DNA of 64,000 nt, taken from Bacillus sp. CHD6a. GTDB taxonomy: Bacteria; Bacillota; Bacilli; Bacillales; Bacillaceae_I. The DNA lies in contig NZ_LBMD01000012.1 in assembly GCF_001293645.1 (NCBI RefSeq), positions 1-64,000 on the forward strand, in the 5' to 3' direction. Below, piece by piece: positions 12,062 to 22,656 of this stretch. The translations under genes and the position numbers were made by a program. Every line of letters starts with the position of its first letter. Positions within the stretch are counted from its first letter, which is position 1. A model generated the notes under the pieces. That model did not search any database. It worked only from the letters and a program-made list of their open reading frames with translations, and was not told the DNA's origin.

Positions 12062-12409
12062 TTGAGGAAAGAACAAAGAATTAAAAAAAATAAAGAGTTC
12101 CAACATGTGTTCCAAAAAGGAAAGTCGATGGCTAATCGGCAATTTGTTATTTATGCTGTGCAAAAAGAGGATCAGCCTGTATTTCGGATTGGTTTATCTG
12201 TCAGCAAGAAAATTGGAAACGCTGTAACAAGGAATCGAATAAAGCGGCTAGTCAGACAAGCCATTCACGAAATGAACGAACAGCTACCTGGTGGCGTTGA
12301 CATTGTCGTGATCGCCAGGAAACCAGCTGCGGACATGTCATTTGAAGAAGTAAAGAAAAGCCTACAACACGTAATAAGAAAACTCCCGACACTATCAGCT
12401 AAAAAATAA
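12062..12409 (+). CDS. rnpA: Ribonuclease P protein component
   Basis: A 115-residue basic protein that binds RNase P RNA and helps recognise pre-tRNA 5' leaders. The family signature is [14 protein letters not shown], inside the conserved [16 protein letters not shown] region. The start chosen is TTG at 12062 because GGAGGAG lies seven bases upstream; the frame opens at 12038 without a site. It lies between rpmH and yidC in the standard order. Confidence 0.96.
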   Translation: MRKEQRIKKNKEFQHVFQKGKSMANRQFVIYAVQKEDQPVFRIGLSVSKKIGNAVTRNRIKRLVRQAIHEMNEQLPGGVDIVVIARKPAADMSFEEVKKSLQHVIRKLPTLSAKK

Positions 12410-12446
12410 ACTATAAGAGAACTATAAAAATTCTATTTAGTTTATA

Positions 12447-12580
12447 GCTTTTGATTGGAGCAAAAGGCGAAGACTCCTGTGGGGGAGTAGCGACATTGTT
12501 GAGACCCCGCAACGAAGTGAGGAGGCTCAAGGTCGCCCCACGGAAAGCGGAGCGGTTTGCGGAAATCAAAAGCGGTGTTG
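12447..12580 (+). repeat. GC-rich foldable repeat, copy 3
   Basis: The core runs from GCTTTTGATT (12447-12456) to AATCAAAAGC (12564-12573). The ends pair perfectly but with different bases from copies 2 and 5, so pairing rather than sequence is conserved. Inside are GCGAAGACTCC, GAGACCCCGCAACGAAG and GGAAAGCGGAGCGG. It lies in the rnpA-yidC gap. Confidence 0.85.
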
Positions 12581-12692
12581 ATTTGAGCTTGAAAAAATGT
12601 GTTGGAAGTGTGACATATATTCAATTTGTCAGATAAAAATGATAGGATGTAAAAGGAATCATTTTTTTTGTGTAAAAAGGAGGAAAAAGAGG

Positions 12693-13475
12693 TTGAAAAA
12701 TCGAATATGGCTACTAACGGCCCTTATCGGACTTGTAGTCTTACTATCAGGTTGTACAGAAATCAACCAGCCAATCACCAATGAAAGCGAAGGCTTTTGG
12801 AATGAATTTGTGGTTTATCCATTATCTTGGTTGATTACGTATTTTGCAGAACTAATGAATAATGACTACGGTCTATCTATTATTATTGTAACGTTATTAA
12901 TCCGATTTGCTATCTTACCGTTAATGATTAAACAAACAAAGAATGCAAAAGCGATGCAAGCATTACAACCGGAAATGAAAGCACTTCGTGAAAAATATAG
13001 TTCCAAAGATCAAAAAACACAACAGAAATTACAGCAAGAGACAATGGGTCTTTTCCAAAAACATGGTGTAAACCCGCTTGCTGGATGTTTTCCTTTATTG
13101 GTTCAAATGCCGATCCTTATTGGATTTTTCCATGCGATTACTCGTACGACGGAAATTGCAAACCATAATTTCTTATGGTTTGACTTGGGAGATCCGGATC
13201 CATTCTTTATCCTGCCTGTTGTTGCTGGAATCACGACATTCATTCAGCAAAAAATCATGATGGCAGGTATGGATAACAACCCGCAGATGGTAATGATGCT
13301 TTGGATCATGCCAATCATGATCGTTGTTTTTGCAATCAATTTCCCTGCGGCACTTTCCCTATACTGGGTAGTGGGTAACATCTTTATGATTGTTCAAACT
13401 TACTTTATTAAAGGACCGGAGCTGAGAAAAGCAAAAGAAGCAGCTACTGGAACTGCAGGAGGAACAAAAAAGTGA
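12693..13475 (+). CDS. yidC: Membrane protein insertase YidC (SpoIIIJ)
   Basis: A 260-residue polytopic insertase of the YidC/Oxa1 family that inserts proteins alone or with SecYEG. The N-terminus is a lipoprotein signal with lipobox LLSGC. Five membrane segments follow, the first with the conserved [18 protein letters not shown] and the family arginine. Synteny with jag identifies it as the SpoIIIJ-type copy that is needed in sporulation in B. subtilis. The start is TTG at 12693 with AGGAGG upstream; the frame extends to 12597 but without a site. It overlaps jag by four bases. Confidence 0.95.
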   Translation: MKNRIWLLTALIGLVVLLSGCTEINQPITNESEGFWNEFVVYPLSWLITYFAELMNNDYGLSIIIVTLLIRFAILPLMIKQTKNAKAMQALQPEMKALREKYSSKDQKTQQKLQQETMGLFQKHGVNPLAGCFPLLVQMPILIGFFHAITRTTEIANHNFLWFDLGDPDPFFILPVVAGITTFIQQKIMMAGMDNNPQMVMMLWIMPIMIVVFAINFPAALSLYWVVGNIFMIVQTYFIKGPELRKAKEAATGTAGGTKK

Positions 13476-14110
13476 AAGAAATAACTGCAACTGGTCCAAC
13501 AGTCGAGGAAGCTGTCCAATCTGCTTTAGCTCAACTAAACACATCAAAAGACCGTGCAGAAATTACAATCGTTGACGAAGGCAAGAAAGGTCTCTTCGGA
13601 TTGTTTGGCTCTAAACCTAGTGTTGTAACCGTCAAATTGAAGCAAGACCCCATCGAAGAATCAACGAATTTCTTGAAAAAAGTTCTTACTGAAATGAACA
13701 TTGTCGCAGAACTCGATGTAAAAGTGGAAAGTAGAAATATCTTCATCAGCATCAGTGGCGAGAAAACCGCACTAATAATCGGAAAAAGGGGACAAACCCT
13801 TAATTCCCTTCAATATTTAACACAAATTGTCGCAAACCGCTTTTCCAATCAGTATTTAAATGTCGTCATTGACGCAGAAGGATACCGGGAGAAACGCCGT
13901 GAAACCCTCGAGCAGCTTGCAGAACGGCTTGCGCAAAAAGCAATGAAAACAAAACAGGATGTACATCTTGAGCCAATGCCTTCTTTTGAACGCAAAGTGA
14001 TGCACTCGATCATTTCTTCCTACCCAGAAGTAGAAACCTACTCCGTAGGAAAAGAACCGAACCGCTCCCTTGTCATCACAGCAAAAAAGAACAAAGTCGC
14101 AAGAAGATAA
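13472..14110 (+). CDS. jag: RNA-binding protein Jag (KhpB/EloR)
   Basis: A 212-residue protein with the Jag N-terminal domain (about 1-50, [15 protein letters not shown] and KKGLFGLFG), a KH domain (about 75-140, [13 protein letters not shown]) and an R3H domain at the C-terminus ([12 protein letters not shown]...PNRSLVI). KhpB proteins act with KhpA as an RNA chaperone affecting cell elongation and division. It starts at GTG 13472, overlapping the yidC stop, which implies translational coupling. Confidence 0.95.
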   Translation: MKEITATGPTVEEAVQSALAQLNTSKDRAEITIVDEGKKGLFGLFGSKPSVVTVKLKQDPIEESTNFLKKVLTEMNIVAELDVKVESRNIFISISGEKTALIIGKRGQTLNSLQYLTQIVANRFSNQYLNVVIDAEGYREKRRETLEQLAERLAQKAMKTKQDVHLEPMPSFERKVMHSIISSYPEVETYSVGKEPNRSLVITAKKNKVARR

Positions 14111-14120
14111 TCCAAATAAA

Positions 14121-14157
14121 AAACGGCTGGCCCGATATCAAGGGCCAGCCGTTTTTT
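14121..14157 (+). terminator. Strong terminator after jag
   Basis: A perfect GC-rich stem AAACGGCTGGCCC / GGGCCAGCCGTTT with a short loop and a T-run ends the rnpA-yidC-jag transcript. Confidence 0.92.
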
Positions 14158-14178
14158 ATTTATAAATATATTGAGACA

Positions 14179-14381
14179 AGTGGATTGGAGCGGAATACAT
14201 TCGACTCCTACGGGAGGAAGGGACATGGAAGACCCCATAGGTGAAGCGAGGTCATTTGCGGAAATCAACAGCGGAGTTTAACCAATTTATAAAATCAAAG
14301 ATTTTTTCAGTGGCTTCGGCTTAGCCGAGCACGCTCCCGGCACCCCGCGGAAAGCGAGTGTCTGCAGTGGAAAGGAACGAC
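14179..14381 (+). repeat. GC-rich foldable repeat, copy 4 (degenerate)
   Basis: It starts with GTGGATTGGAGCGG and continues with GACCCCATAGGTGAAGCGAGG and GCGGAAATCAACAGCGG. A second part-block (CAGTGGCTTC to GGAAAGCGAGTG) follows after a short AT stretch, as in copies 2 and 6. The ends no longer pair fully. Confidence 0.7.
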
Positions 14382-14477
14382 TAAAAAGAAAAGCGAATTC
14401 TTAAATTTTCGAAGAGGTTTTAGCTAATACAAACTTCGGCAAAACTGATGAAGCAACTGTGCGAGATTTGTTTATTG

Positions 14478-14545
14478 TTATTCACATGTGGATAAGTTAA
14501 AATAATTGATGACAAACGAAGCTCTTGGGAAATTTTTGTGGATAA
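14478..14545. promoter_or_regulatory. DnaA-box group upstream of mnmE
   Basis: Two perfect boxes TGTGGATAA (14487-14495 and 14537-14545) and the near-match TTATTCACA (14478-14486) lie within 68 bp. They are 120-190 bp before mnmE and about 3.4 kb from oriC. They could bind DnaA, either for titration or for transcriptional control. Confidence 0.6.
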
Positions 14546-14664
14546 CTGTCGAAGAGGAATACTTTAAAAGACACAAAAATTATGCTAACCTTAGTAAGTT
14601 AAAGGACGAACTATTTTACATTGATATAGAAGTAATAAAAAGAAAAAGAAATGAGGTGAATGAT

Positions 14665-16053
14665 ATGTATGAGTTTGACACGATAGCAGCTATTTCGACT
14701 CCAATGGGGGAAGGGGCTATTGCCATTATCCGCCTGAGCGGTGATGAAGCGTTCCGAATTATTGATGAAATTTTTGTCACCCCATCGTCCAAGAAAATGA
14801 ATGACGTTGCCTCTCATACCATTCACTACGGACACATCGTAGATCCAAAAACGGAAAAGACAATAGAAGAAGTAATGGTGTCAGTTATGCGTGGACCTAA
14901 AACTTTTACAAGGGAAGATGTGGTGGAAATCAACTGCCATGGCGGGCTTGTATCCGTTAATAAACTCCTTCAACTTGTATTAAGCAGAGGAGCGAGGCTT
15001 GCAGAACCTGGAGAATTCACCAAGCGTGCCTTTTTAAACGGGCGTATTGATCTTTCGCAGGCTGAAGCAGTGATGGATTTAATCCGTGCCAAAACAGATC
15101 GTGCGATGAATGTGGCGCTAGGTCAGATGGAAGGTCGATTATCCAAACTGATCCAAAAACTTCGTCAAGAAATTTTAGAAACATTGGCGCATGTCGAAGT
15201 AAATATCGACTATCCTGAATATGATGATGTCGAAGAAATGACCCATCAAGTATTGCTTGAAAAGTCGACATATGTAAAAGAAGAATTGGAAAAGCTGTTA
15301 CAAACATCTCAACAGGGTAAGATACTAAGAGAAGGTCTTTCTACTGTTATTATCGGACGACCAAATGTTGGGAAGTCCTCTTTGCTAAATAGCCTTGTAC
15401 ATGAAAATAAGGCGATTGTAACTGATATTCCAGGGACCACACGTGATGTCATTGAGGAATATGTAAGTGTCCGTGGTGTACCGTTACGTCTAGTGGATAC
15501 TGCCGGGATTCGGGAAACAGAAGATATAGTAGAACGTATTGGTGTGGAAAGATCAAGAGAAGTATTAAAAAAAGCAGATCTGATTTTGCTTGTTTTAAAT
15601 AACAACGATGATTTCACAAATGAGGACAAGCAGTTGTTTGAAGCCGTAAAAGGCATGGATGTCATTGTTATTGTAAATAAAACCGACCTGCCGACAAAAA
15701 TTGATATAGAGCAAGTGAGAGAACTTGCTGAAAAACACACCGTCATTTCTACCTCTTTAAAAGAGGAACAAGGAATAGACGAACTAGAAGAGGCCATTTC
15801 ATCCATGTTCTTCCAAGGGGACTTAGAAGCTGGTGATATGACATATGTCTCAAACTCTCGTCATATAGGTCTAATCACTCAAGCCCAACAAGCATTAGAA
15901 GATGCGATAGTTGGAATGGAAAGTGGTGTGCCGATAGACATTGTTCAAATAGATTTAACCAGAACGTGGGAAATACTTGGTGAAATTATCGGCGATGCGG
16001 TACATGAAAGCCTGATTGATCAATTGTTTTCACAATTTTGTTTAGGGAAATAG
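14665..16053 (+). CDS. mnmE: tRNA modification GTPase MnmE (TrmE)
   Basis: A 462-residue GTPase that, with MnmG, installs the 5-carboxymethylaminomethyl group on wobble uridine 34. The N-terminal tetrahydrofolate-binding domain ([21 protein letters not shown]) is followed by a helical domain. An inserted G domain carries GRPNVGKS (231-238), DTAG and NKTD, and the C-terminal CLGK holds the catalytic cysteine. The start is ATG 14665 with GAGGTGA upstream; the frame extends to 14506 but that part is unlike MnmE. mnmG follows 53 bp downstream. Confidence 0.97.
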   Translation: MYEFDTIAAISTPMGEGAIAIIRLSGDEAFRIIDEIFVTPSSKKMNDVASHTIHYGHIVDPKTEKTIEEVMVSVMRGPKTFTREDVVEINCHGGLVSVNKLLQLVLSRGARLAEPGEFTKRAFLNGRIDLSQAEAVMDLIRAKTDRAMNVALGQMEGRLSKLIQKLRQEILETLAHVEVNIDYPEYDDVEEMTHQVLLEKSTYVKEELEKLLQTSQQGKILREGLSTVIIGRPNVGKSSLLNSLVHENKAIVTDIPGTTRDVIEEYVSVRGVPLRLVDTAGIRETEDIVERIGVERSREVLKKADLILLVLNNNDDFTNEDKQLFEAVKGMDVIVIVNKTDLPTKIDIEQVRELAEKHTVISTSLKEEQGIDELEEAISSMFFQGDLEAGDMTYVSNSRHIGLITQAQQALEDAIVGMESGVPIDIVQIDLTRTWEILGEIIGDAVHESLIDQLFSQFCLGK

Positions 16054-16106
16054 TGGCTCCTATCGTAAGTTTTTGTGAAAAGAGCCTAGAATAGGAGGGA
16101 ACAAAC

Positions 16107-17996
16107 ATGGAATATCATGCAGGTTCCTATGATGTAATTGTAATTGGAGCCGGTCATGCTGGTGTTGAAGCAGGATTGGCAGCAGCTCGTCAGGGAGCGA
16201 AAACGTTAATGGTGACCATCAACCTGGATATGGTTGCTTTTATGCCATGTAACCCATCAGTCGGCGGTCCTGCTAAAGGAATCGTCGTGCGTGAAATTGA
16301 TGCGCTTGGTGGAGAAATGGGAAGAAATATCGATAAGACGCATATTCAAATGCGTATGTTAAATACGGGTAAAGGTCCTGCGGTACGCGCATTGCGTGCA
16401 CAGGCTGATAAGTTCCTTTACCAGCATGAAATGAAAAAAACTATTGAAAACGAAGAAAATATCACCTTGCTACAAGGAATGGTAGAAAAGTTAATCGTCG
16501 AGGACGGAGTATGTAAAGGTGTAATTACTCAAACAGGTGCCATCTATGAGTCCAAGACAGTCGTTATTACGACAGGAACATTCCTGAGAGGAAAAATTAT
16601 TCTGGGAGAACTTCAATATTTAAGCGGTCCAAATAACCAACAACCTTCTATTACGCTTTCAAAGCATTTAGAGGAATTAGGGTTTGATTTGGTGCGTTTT
16701 AAAACAGGAACCCCTCCTCGTGTAAACAGCGCTTCTATTGACTACAGCAAGACGGAAATTCAGCCAGGTGATGAGGTGCCGCGCGCGTTTTCTTATGAAA
16801 CAACGGAATACATTACCGACCAGCTACCTTGCTGGTTAACGTATACCAGTGCCGAAACACACCAACTAATTGATGACAACCTTCACCGTTCTCCGATGTA
16901 CTCTGGGATGATCAAAGGGACCGGGCCAAGGTATTGCCCATCTATTGAGGATAAAGTGGTACGTTTCAATGACAAGCCTAGACACCAAATTTTCTTAGAA
17001 CCAGAAGGAAGAAATACGCAAGAAGTTTATGTGCAGGGTCTTTCCACAAGTCTTCCGGAAGATGTGCAACGTAAGATTCTTTCTACTATTCCTGGTCTGG
17101 AAAATGTCCGCATGATGCGAGCGGGGTACGCTATTGAATATGATGCCATCGTCCCAACGCAATTATGGCCGACACTTGAAACAAAAAGAATACAAAACCT
17201 TTACACAGCAGGGCAAATCAACGGGACCTCGGGGTATGAGGAAGCGGCCGGGCAAGGGATTATGGCAGGTATTAATGCCGGAAGACGTGCTCTTGGAGAG
17301 GAAGATCTTATCTTAAGCCGTTCTGATGCTTATATCGGGGTATTAATTGATGACCTGGTGACAAAAGGAACGAATGAACCATACCGATTGCTTACTTCCC
17401 GTGCGGAATACCGCCTGCTCTTGCGCCATGACAATGCAGACCTGCGATTAACGGAAATCGGCCATAAAATAGGACTTATTTCCCCGGCTCGATATGCAAA
17501 GTTTGATTTGAAAAAACAAGAAATCGAGGCAGAAAAAGAACGCCTGCAATCCATTATTATTAAACCGAATGAACAGGTTCAGACCATCATCAGAGAAGCT
17601 GGCGGAAGTGAGCTGAAAGATGGCATCAGGGCAGCTGATCTTCTGAAGCGTCCTGAAATGACCTATGATCATATTCATCAGATGGTGCCTGCAGACAAGG
17701 AAATAACTCCTGATGTAGCAGAACAGGTGGAAATCCAGGTGAAATACGAAGGATATATTCAAAAATCCCTTCAACAAGTGGACCGCCTGAAGAAAATGGA
17801 AAATAAGAAAATACCAGAAAACATCGATTATGATGACATTCACGGACTTGCGAACGAAGCAAGGCAGAAGCTAAAAGAAGTGCGTCCTTTATCCGTTGCA
17901 CAGGCTTCCAGAATTTCAGGGGTAAACCCAGCGGACGTTTCCATCTTGCTTGTTTATTTGGAACAAGGTCGTATCGCTAAAGTATCCAACGAGTAA
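16107..17996 (+). CDS. mnmG: tRNA modification FAD enzyme MnmG (GidA)
   Basis: A 629-residue FAD-binding partner of MnmE in U34 modification. The dinucleotide fold is [13 protein letters not shown] near the N-terminus, and the GidA signatures [17 protein letters not shown] and [11 protein letters not shown] are present. Length and ends are normal for the family. The ATG at 16107 is preceded by AGGAGGGA. It forms a clear mnmE-mnmG-rsmG group. Confidence 0.98.
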   Translation: MEYHAGSYDVIVIGAGHAGVEAGLAAARQGAKTLMVTINLDMVAFMPCNPSVGGPAKGIVVREIDALGGEMGRNIDKTHIQMRMLNTGKGPAVRALRAQADKFLYQHEMKKTIENEENITLLQGMVEKLIVEDGVCKGVITQTGAIYESKTVVITTGTFLRGKIILGELQYLSGPNNQQPSITLSKHLEELGFDLVRFKTGTPPRVNSASIDYSKTEIQPGDEVPRAFSYETTEYITDQLPCWLTYTSAETHQLIDDNLHRSPMYSGMIKGTGPRYCPSIEDKVVRFNDKPRHQIFLEPEGRNTQEVYVQGLSTSLPEDVQRKILSTIPGLENVRMMRAGYAIEYDAIVPTQLWPTLETKRIQNLYTAGQINGTSGYEEAAGQGIMAGINAGRRALGEEDLILSRSDAYIGVLIDDLVTKGTNEPYRLLTSRAEYRLLLRHDNADLRLTEIGHKIGLISPARYAKFDLKKQEIEAEKERLQSIIIKPNEQVQTIIREAGGSELKDGIRAADLLKRPEMTYDHIHQMVPADKEITPDVAEQVEIQVKYEGYIQKSLQQVDRLKKMENKKIPENIDYDDIHGLANEARQKLKEVRPLSVAQASRISGVNPADVSILLVYLEQGRIAKVSNE

Positions 17997-18023
17997 ATCC
18001 AACGATAGAAAGGATACGAACAC

Positions 18024-18740
18024 ATGAATAAAGAACAATTCATTTCCTTGTTGGAGGAGAAGGGGATCTCCCTTTCTCCTCAACAGCTTTCTCAATTTGA
18101 TACATATTACAAGCTGCTGGTGGAATGGAATGAAAAGATGAATCTTACTGCCATCACGGATGAAGAAGAGGTTTATCTTAAACATTTCTATGATTCCATT
18201 ACCGCATCGTTCTATGTCGATCTAAATAAAGAATTATCTCTATGTGATGTGGGAGCAGGTGCCGGTTTCCCAAGCATTCCTTTGAAAATATGTTTTCCAA
18301 ATATTAAAGTTACCATCGTGGACTCGCTTAATAAGCGAATAACCTTTTTGCAAAACCTTGCAAGTGAACTAGGTTTGAAGAATGTTCATTTTGTACATGA
18401 CAGGGCAGAAACGTTCGGGAAAAATGCTGACTACCGCGAGAAATTTGACCTGGTTACAGCAAGAGCTGTAGCACGTTTATCTGTGTTAAGTGAACTTTGT
18501 CTGCCATTGGTTAAAGAAGGCGGTATGTTTGTGCCGATGAAAGCTGCGGCTGCAAGCGAGGAGCTTGAAAAAGGAAAAAAAGCCCTGCAAATATTAGGTG
18601 GAAAGCTAGAAAAAGTGCATTCTTTCTCTTTGCCGTTAGAAGAAAGTGAAAGAAATATCCTGATCATCAATAAGATTAAATCAACACCTAAGAAGTACCC
18701 ACGTAAACCAGGTACACCTAATAAACAACCGTTAGAATAA
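18024..18740 (+). CDS. rsmG: 16S rRNA m7G527 methyltransferase RsmG (GidB)
   Basis: A 238-residue S-adenosylmethionine-dependent methyltransferase that modifies G527 of 16S rRNA; its loss gives low-level streptomycin resistance in other bacteria. The binding motif reads [16 protein letters not shown], followed by [14 protein letters not shown] and [12 protein letters not shown], all typical. It lies 27 bp after mnmG with AGAAAGGAT upstream, so it is in the same transcript. Confidence 0.97.
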   Translation: MNKEQFISLLEEKGISLSPQQLSQFDTYYKLLVEWNEKMNLTAITDEEEVYLKHFYDSITASFYVDLNKELSLCDVGAGAGFPSIPLKICFPNIKVTIVDSLNKRITFLQNLASELGLKNVHFVHDRAETFGKNADYREKFDLVTARAVARLSVLSELCLPLVKEGGMFVPMKAAAASEELEKGKKALQILGGKLEKVHSFSLPLEESERNILIINKIKSTPKKYPRKPGTPNKQPLE

Positions 18741-18764
18741 ACTGTTATAGTGCATAGTAAACCT

Positions 18765-18780
18765 CGTTTCATGTGAAACA
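18765..18780. promoter_or_regulatory. parS-like site between rsmG and noc
   Basis: CGTTTCATGTGAAACA matches the ParB target TGTTTCACGTGAAACA at 14 of 16 positions and keeps the palindrome. It lies 80 bp before noc. Confidence 0.6.
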
Positions 18781-18860
18781 TTTTGATCGGAAAAACAGGA
18801 CTTATTAGCGTGAAAAGCGAATTACGTTAATAGGGATTCTATCCATAAGGTGGTGGAACT

Positions 18861-19706
18861 ATGAAGTCTCCGTTCTCTCGTTTTTTTGGAATTGGCGAAA
18901 AAGAAGAACAGGAAATAGTAGAAAAGACTGATCATGAAAAAATTATGCAGGTAGCTGTAAAGGACATTGTTCCGAATAGATACCAACCACGTACTGTTTT
19001 TGTAGATGAAAGAATAGAAGAGTTATCTCTTACCATTCGGACACATGGAATCATTCAGCCTATTGTCGTCCGACAATTTGATGAGGGTAAATATGAAATA
19101 ATTGCTGGAGAACGCCGTTGGAGAGCGGTTCAGAAGCTAGGTTGGGAGACCATACCTGCAATTGTGAAAGAATTTAACGATGCAGAAACAGCTTCTGTAG
19201 CCCTTATTGAAAACCTTCAACGTGAAGAGTTATCCGCCATTGAAGAAGCGATCGCTTATTCCAAGCTGTTAGAATTGCACAGTTTGACACAAGAAGCTTT
19301 AGCCCAGCGTTTAGGCAAAGGGCAATCCACTGTTGCAAATAAGCTGCGCCTTTTAAAGTTACCTTCTGAAATTCAAGATGCCCTGCTTCAGAAAAAAATA
19401 ACCGAGCGTCATGCTCGTGCCCTTATTCCGTTAAAGCTACCGGAAAAACAAGTGGCCGTACTTGCTGAAATTCTTGAAAAGCAATTAAATGTAAAGCAAA
19501 CAGAAGAACGCGTAGTAAAACTGCTGGAAGCTGCTAATCCAAAACCAAAGGCTAAGCGAAAAGCCTTTAGTAAAGATATGCGTATTGCGATGAACACAAT
19601 CCGCCAGTCCCTTACGATGGTAAACGACAGCGGCATTAAACTGGATTCGCAAGAAGAAGAAACCGAAGAATATTACCAATTCACAATCCGCATACCGAAA
19701 AAATAA
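18861..19706 (+). CDS. noc: Nucleoid occlusion protein Noc
   Basis: A 281-residue ParB-like CTP-dependent clamp. In B. subtilis Noc spreads from its own sites, binds the membrane through an N-terminal amphipathic helix and blocks FtsZ rings over the nucleoid. The N-terminus [18 protein letters not shown] fits that helix. [14 protein letters not shown] and [14 protein letters not shown] are the ParB/Noc CTP-binding motifs, and a helix-turn-helix ([20 protein letters not shown]) follows. Synteny (after rsmG, before parA) and the helix separate it from ParB. AAGGTGGTGG precedes the ATG. Confidence 0.95.
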   Translation: MKSPFSRFFGIGEKEEQEIVEKTDHEKIMQVAVKDIVPNRYQPRTVFVDERIEELSLTIRTHGIIQPIVVRQFDEGKYEIIAGERRWRAVQKLGWETIPAIVKEFNDAETASVALIENLQREELSAIEEAIAYSKLLELHSLTQEALAQRLGKGQSTVANKLRLLKLPSEIQDALLQKKITERHARALIPLKLPEKQVAVLAEILEKQLNVKQTEERVVKLLEAANPKPKAKRKAFSKDMRIAMNTIRQSLTMVNDSGIKLDSQEEETEEYYQFTIRIPKK

Positions 19707-19830
19707 TACCTCTATCAGGATGGCCCTCGCCGTTAATTATCAAAAACCTAGCAATCTAGTAATATCACTAGGCGCTACGACACGATAAGTAATAAGCGAA
19801 GCCATCTTTTTCTTGTCTTTACATTCAATT

Positions 19831-19844
19831 ATTTCCCGAGAAAC
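19831..19844. promoter_or_regulatory. Noc-binding-site-like palindrome
   Basis: ATTTCCCGAGAAAC matches the B. subtilis Noc site ATTTCCCGGGAAAT at 12 of 14 positions and lies 125 bp after noc. One site alone is weak evidence. Confidence 0.4.
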
Positions 19845-19983
19845 ATTCTTCGACAATTTTCCACTCCCCTGCTCCCCTAATAATTATTCTCAAAAACAAG
19901 TTAAATTTCTGTCAATTCATGATAAAATATATGAGAAACAAAAGTCCTGTTTAATTGAATCACCAACAATAAAGTAGTCTCTA

Positions 19984-20168
19984 GCTGTTGATTGGAGCAC
20001 TGGGCGAAGACTCCTCGAAAATGCTACGCATTTTCTTCGTGCGATGTATCGCTGTCGAAGCCTTCCTTGTCCTGAGGGAGATAGCGGTAGCTTGAGACCC
20101 CTGAAGCGTTGGGAGGAGGCTCAAGCACCGCCCCTAGGAAAGCGAAGCCCAGTGCGGAAATCAACAGC
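19984..20168 (+). repeat. GC-rich foldable repeat, copy 5, with nested insert
   Basis: The ends GCTGTTGATT (19984-19993) and AATCAACAGC (20159-20168) pair perfectly, and next to them GCACTGGGC pairs with GCCCAGTGC. About 55 bp of extra sequence is inserted after GAAGACTCC; it contains its own short hairpin (GAAAATGCTACGCATTTTC). The copy fills the gap before parA. Confidence 0.85.
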
Positions 20169-20226
20169 GGTGTTATCCAGAACCAACGAATAAAAAGTAT
20201 GTTCTTTTCTGAAGGCAGGTGACAGC

Positions 20227-20988
20227 ATGGGCAGAATTATTGCTATTGCTAACCAAAAAGGTGGAGTTGGAAAAACGACTACATCTGTTAACTTAGGTGC
20301 TTGTTTAGCCTACATTGGTAAAAGAGTGCTTTTAGTAGATGTGGACCCACAAGGAAACGCCACTAGTGGAGTGGGAATAGAAAAAGCAGAAGTCCATCAG
20401 TGTATTTATGATATTTTAGTAGAAGATGTGGAAGCGAAAAAGGCAATTCTATCAACAAAGGTAGAGAACCTTTCCATCATCCCCGCAACGATCCAACTCG
20501 CAGGTGCTGAAATTGAATTAGTTCCTACTATTTCTAGAGAAGTACGTTTAAAAAGAGCATTAGATGATGTGAAGCACCTGTTTGACTACATAATCATCGA
20601 TTGTCCCCCATCTTTGGGCTTGTTAACCATCAATGCTTTAACAGCTTCTGATGCAGTTGTGATTCCGGTTCAATGCGAATATTATGCACTCGAAGGATTA
20701 AGTCAGCTATTAAATACGGTAAGGTTAGTACAGAAACATTTAAATAAAGAACTTATGATTGATGGTGTCTTGCTGACAATGCTCGATGCCAGAACAAATT
20801 TAGGTATTCAAGTGATTGAAGAAGTGAAAAAGTATTTCCAAGATAAAGTGTACCGAACCATTATTCCTCGTAATGTTCGTTTGAGTGAAGCGCCAAGCCA
20901 TGGAGAACCCATCATTATTTATGATCCAAAGTCACGTGGAGCGGAAGTTTACTTAGATCTAGCAAAGGAAGTGGTGACACATGGGTAA
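20227..20988 (+). CDS. parA: Chromosome partitioning ATPase ParA (Soj)
   Basis: A 253-residue Walker-type ATPase. Soj binds DNA as an ATP dimer, is regulated by ParB and in B. subtilis also controls DnaA. The deviant Walker A is KGGVGKTT (about 10-17), followed by VDVDPQGNATSG and the Walker B-like IIIDCPPSLG. Length and sequence match Soj closely. AAGGCAGGTGACAGC precedes the ATG. It overlaps parB by eight bases, so the two are one operon. Confidence 0.97.
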   Translation: MGRIIAIANQKGGVGKTTTSVNLGACLAYIGKRVLLVDVDPQGNATSGVGIEKAEVHQCIYDILVEDVEAKKAILSTKVENLSIIPATIQLAGAEIELVPTISREVRLKRALDDVKHLFDYIIIDCPPSLGLLTINALTASDAVVIPVQCEYYALEGLSQLLNTVRLVQKHLNKELMIDGVLLTMLDARTNLGIQVIEEVKKYFQDKVYRTIIPRNVRLSEAPSHGEPIIIYDPKSRGAEVYLDLAKEVVTHG

Positions 20989-21832
20989 AGGATTAGGAAA
21001 AGGCATAAATGCACTGTTTCCTTCGATGGAAGCTTCCAAAGAAGAAGCCGTTCAAGAAATAAGCATCAAAGACGTGCGACCAAACCCCTACCAACCGCGT
21101 AAATACTTTGAGCCTGAAGCAATTGAAGAATTAAAAGAATCCATCCTCCAACATGGAATTCTTCAACCAATTATTGTTCGTAAAAGCATTAAAGGGTACG
21201 AAATTGTCGTAGGGGAACGCCGTTTTCGTGCAGCAAAAGAGGCAAAGTTGTCCAAAGTTCCTGTTGTAGTCCGCACATTATCAGAACAACAAATGATGGA
21301 ACTTGCGCTTCTGGAGAATTTGCAACGTGAGGATCTTACACCTATTGAAGAGGCTGCAGCCTATCAATCTTTGATGGTAAAGCTGGAATTGACACAAGAA
21401 CAGTTAGCAAGCAGACTTGGGAAAAGTAGACCACATATAGCAAATCATATTCGTCTATTATCTCTTCCAAAGTCAGTCCAAGAGCTGATGAATGATGGAA
21501 AACTTTCCATGGGACATGGCCGGGCCCTATTGGGCCTCAAAAGGAAAGAAAAATTAAAAGCGGTCATTGATAAAGTTCTGCAAGAACACTTAAATGTGCG
21601 CCAGTTAGAACAGTTGATTCAGCAGTTGAATGAAAGTGTTCCACGTGAAACAAAAAAAGACACAGAAGAGAAAGATATTTTTCTTAAGGATCATGAATCA
21701 GTGTTACGAGAGCGTTTTGGAACGTCTGTCTTTATTAAACGTTCTAAAAACAAGGGGAAAATTGAAATTGAATTCTTCTCTGATGATGACCTGAATCGAT
21801 TGTTAGAGTTGTTAGCTCAGACAGAAGAATAA
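20981..21832 (+). CDS. parB: Chromosome partitioning protein ParB (Spo0J)
   Basis: A 283-residue CTP-binding clamp that loads at parS, spreads, recruits SMC-condensin and controls Soj. It begins MGKGLGKGINALFPS, as Spo0J does. The CTP motifs GERRFRAAKEA and ENLQREDLTPIEEA are present, followed by the helix-turn-helix LTQEQLASRLGKSRPHIANHIR. The coding region itself contains a perfect parS site, as in B. subtilis. Confidence 0.97.
   Translation: MGKGLGKGINALFPSMEASKEEAVQEISIKDVRPNPYQPRKYFEPEAIEELKESILQHGILQPIIVRKSIKGYEIVVGERRFRAAKEAKLSKVPVVVRTLSEQQMMELALLENLQREDLTPIEEAAAYQSLMVKLELTQEQLASRLGKSRPHIANHIRLLSLPKSVQELMNDGKLSMGHGRALLGLKRKEKLKAVIDKVLQEHLNVRQLEQLIQQLNESVPRETKKDTEEKDIFLKDHESVLRERFGTSVFIKRSKNKGKIEIEFFSDDDLNRLLELLAQTEE
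21637..21652. promoter_or_regulatory. parS site inside parB
   Basis: TGTTCCACGTGAAACA is identical to the parS sequence found inside spo0J of B. subtilis. It is the best of three matches in this window. Confidence 0.95.
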
Positions 21833-21866
21833 AAAGCAGATCACTTCAAAGTGGTTTGCTTTTTTG
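21833..21866 (+). terminator. Terminator after parB
   Basis: AAAGCAGATCACTT pairs with AAGTGGTTTGCTTT and runs into a T-stretch just past the parB stop. Confidence 0.8.
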
Positions 21867-21901
21867 GATAGGTGTTATTTTAATAGAAATGGGGCTTTAA
21901 A

Positions 21902-22609
21902 GTGGTTTTATTAGGAACCATTGTAAATGGTATATGTATTGTGCTCGGTACTTTAATAGGAAAAATCTTCACCCGCATTCCGGAAAACACGAAAGAAACG
22001 GTAATGAAAATCATTGGTCTTGCCGTATTTTTACTTGGAGCACAAATGGGTTTTAAAAGTAATGAATTTCTCATTGTCATTATCAGCCTGGTGGTAGGTG
22101 CGGTGGTTGGTGAGTGGATTAATCTTGACCGCAAGTTGAACAATGTCGGCAATTGGCTGGAACATAAGATGGGATCCAAACAGCAGGGCTCCGTATCAAA
22201 GGGATTTGTAACGGCAACGCTTATCTTTGTTATCGGAGCAATGTCGGTTGTCGGCTCTTTGGATAGTGGACTTAGAGGCGATCATCAAGTGCTGTACACA
22301 AAATCTATCATTGACGGATTCACAAGTATTGTTCTGACTACGACTTTAGGGATCGGGGTACTGTTTTCTGCCATCCCTGTCATGATTTATCAAGGTAGTA
22401 TTGCTTTGTTTGCTACTCAAATTGACCTGTTTGTCCCACCGGATTTACTGGAGTTGCTCATATTTGAAATTACCGCTACTGGCGGAGTCATGATTATGGC
22501 AATTGGAATGAATATCATAGGTGTAACCGCTATTCGAGTGGCCAACCTGCTTCCAGGAATTTTAGTAGCAGCTGCACTTGTGCTTATACAATACTTCTTT
22601 ATCATATAA
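21902..22609 (+). CDS. DUF554 family membrane protein
   Basis: A 235-residue integral membrane protein of the DUF554 family (YqgA/YdfK-like), transport function not known. It has about six hydrophobic segments with glycine-rich loops (GTIVNGICIVLGTLIGK, GAMSVVGSLDSGLRGDH), which are the family hallmarks. The start is GTG at 21902; GGGG lies about ten bases upstream. B. subtilis has no such gene at this place. It stands alone between two terminators. Confidence 0.85.
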   Translation: MVLLGTIVNGICIVLGTLIGKIFTRIPENTKETVMKIIGLAVFLLGAQMGFKSNEFLIVIISLVVGAVVGEWINLDRKLNNVGNWLEHKMGSKQQGSVSKGFVTATLIFVIGAMSVVGSLDSGLRGDHQVLYTKSIIDGFTSIVLTTTLGIGVLFSAIPVMIYQGSIALFATQIDLFVPPDLLELLIFEITATGGVMIMAIGMNIIGVTAIRVANLLPGILVAAALVLIQYFFII

Positions 22610-22623
22610 ACTATATTTTCTTA

Positions 22624-22656
22624 CAAGGTCGACTTATAGAGGGTCGGCCTTTTTTC
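22624..22656. terminator. Terminator shared by the DUF554 gene and yyaC
   Basis: AAGGTCGAC pairs with GGTCGGCCTT, followed on the plus strand by a T-run. It lies between two converging genes. Confidence 0.75.
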
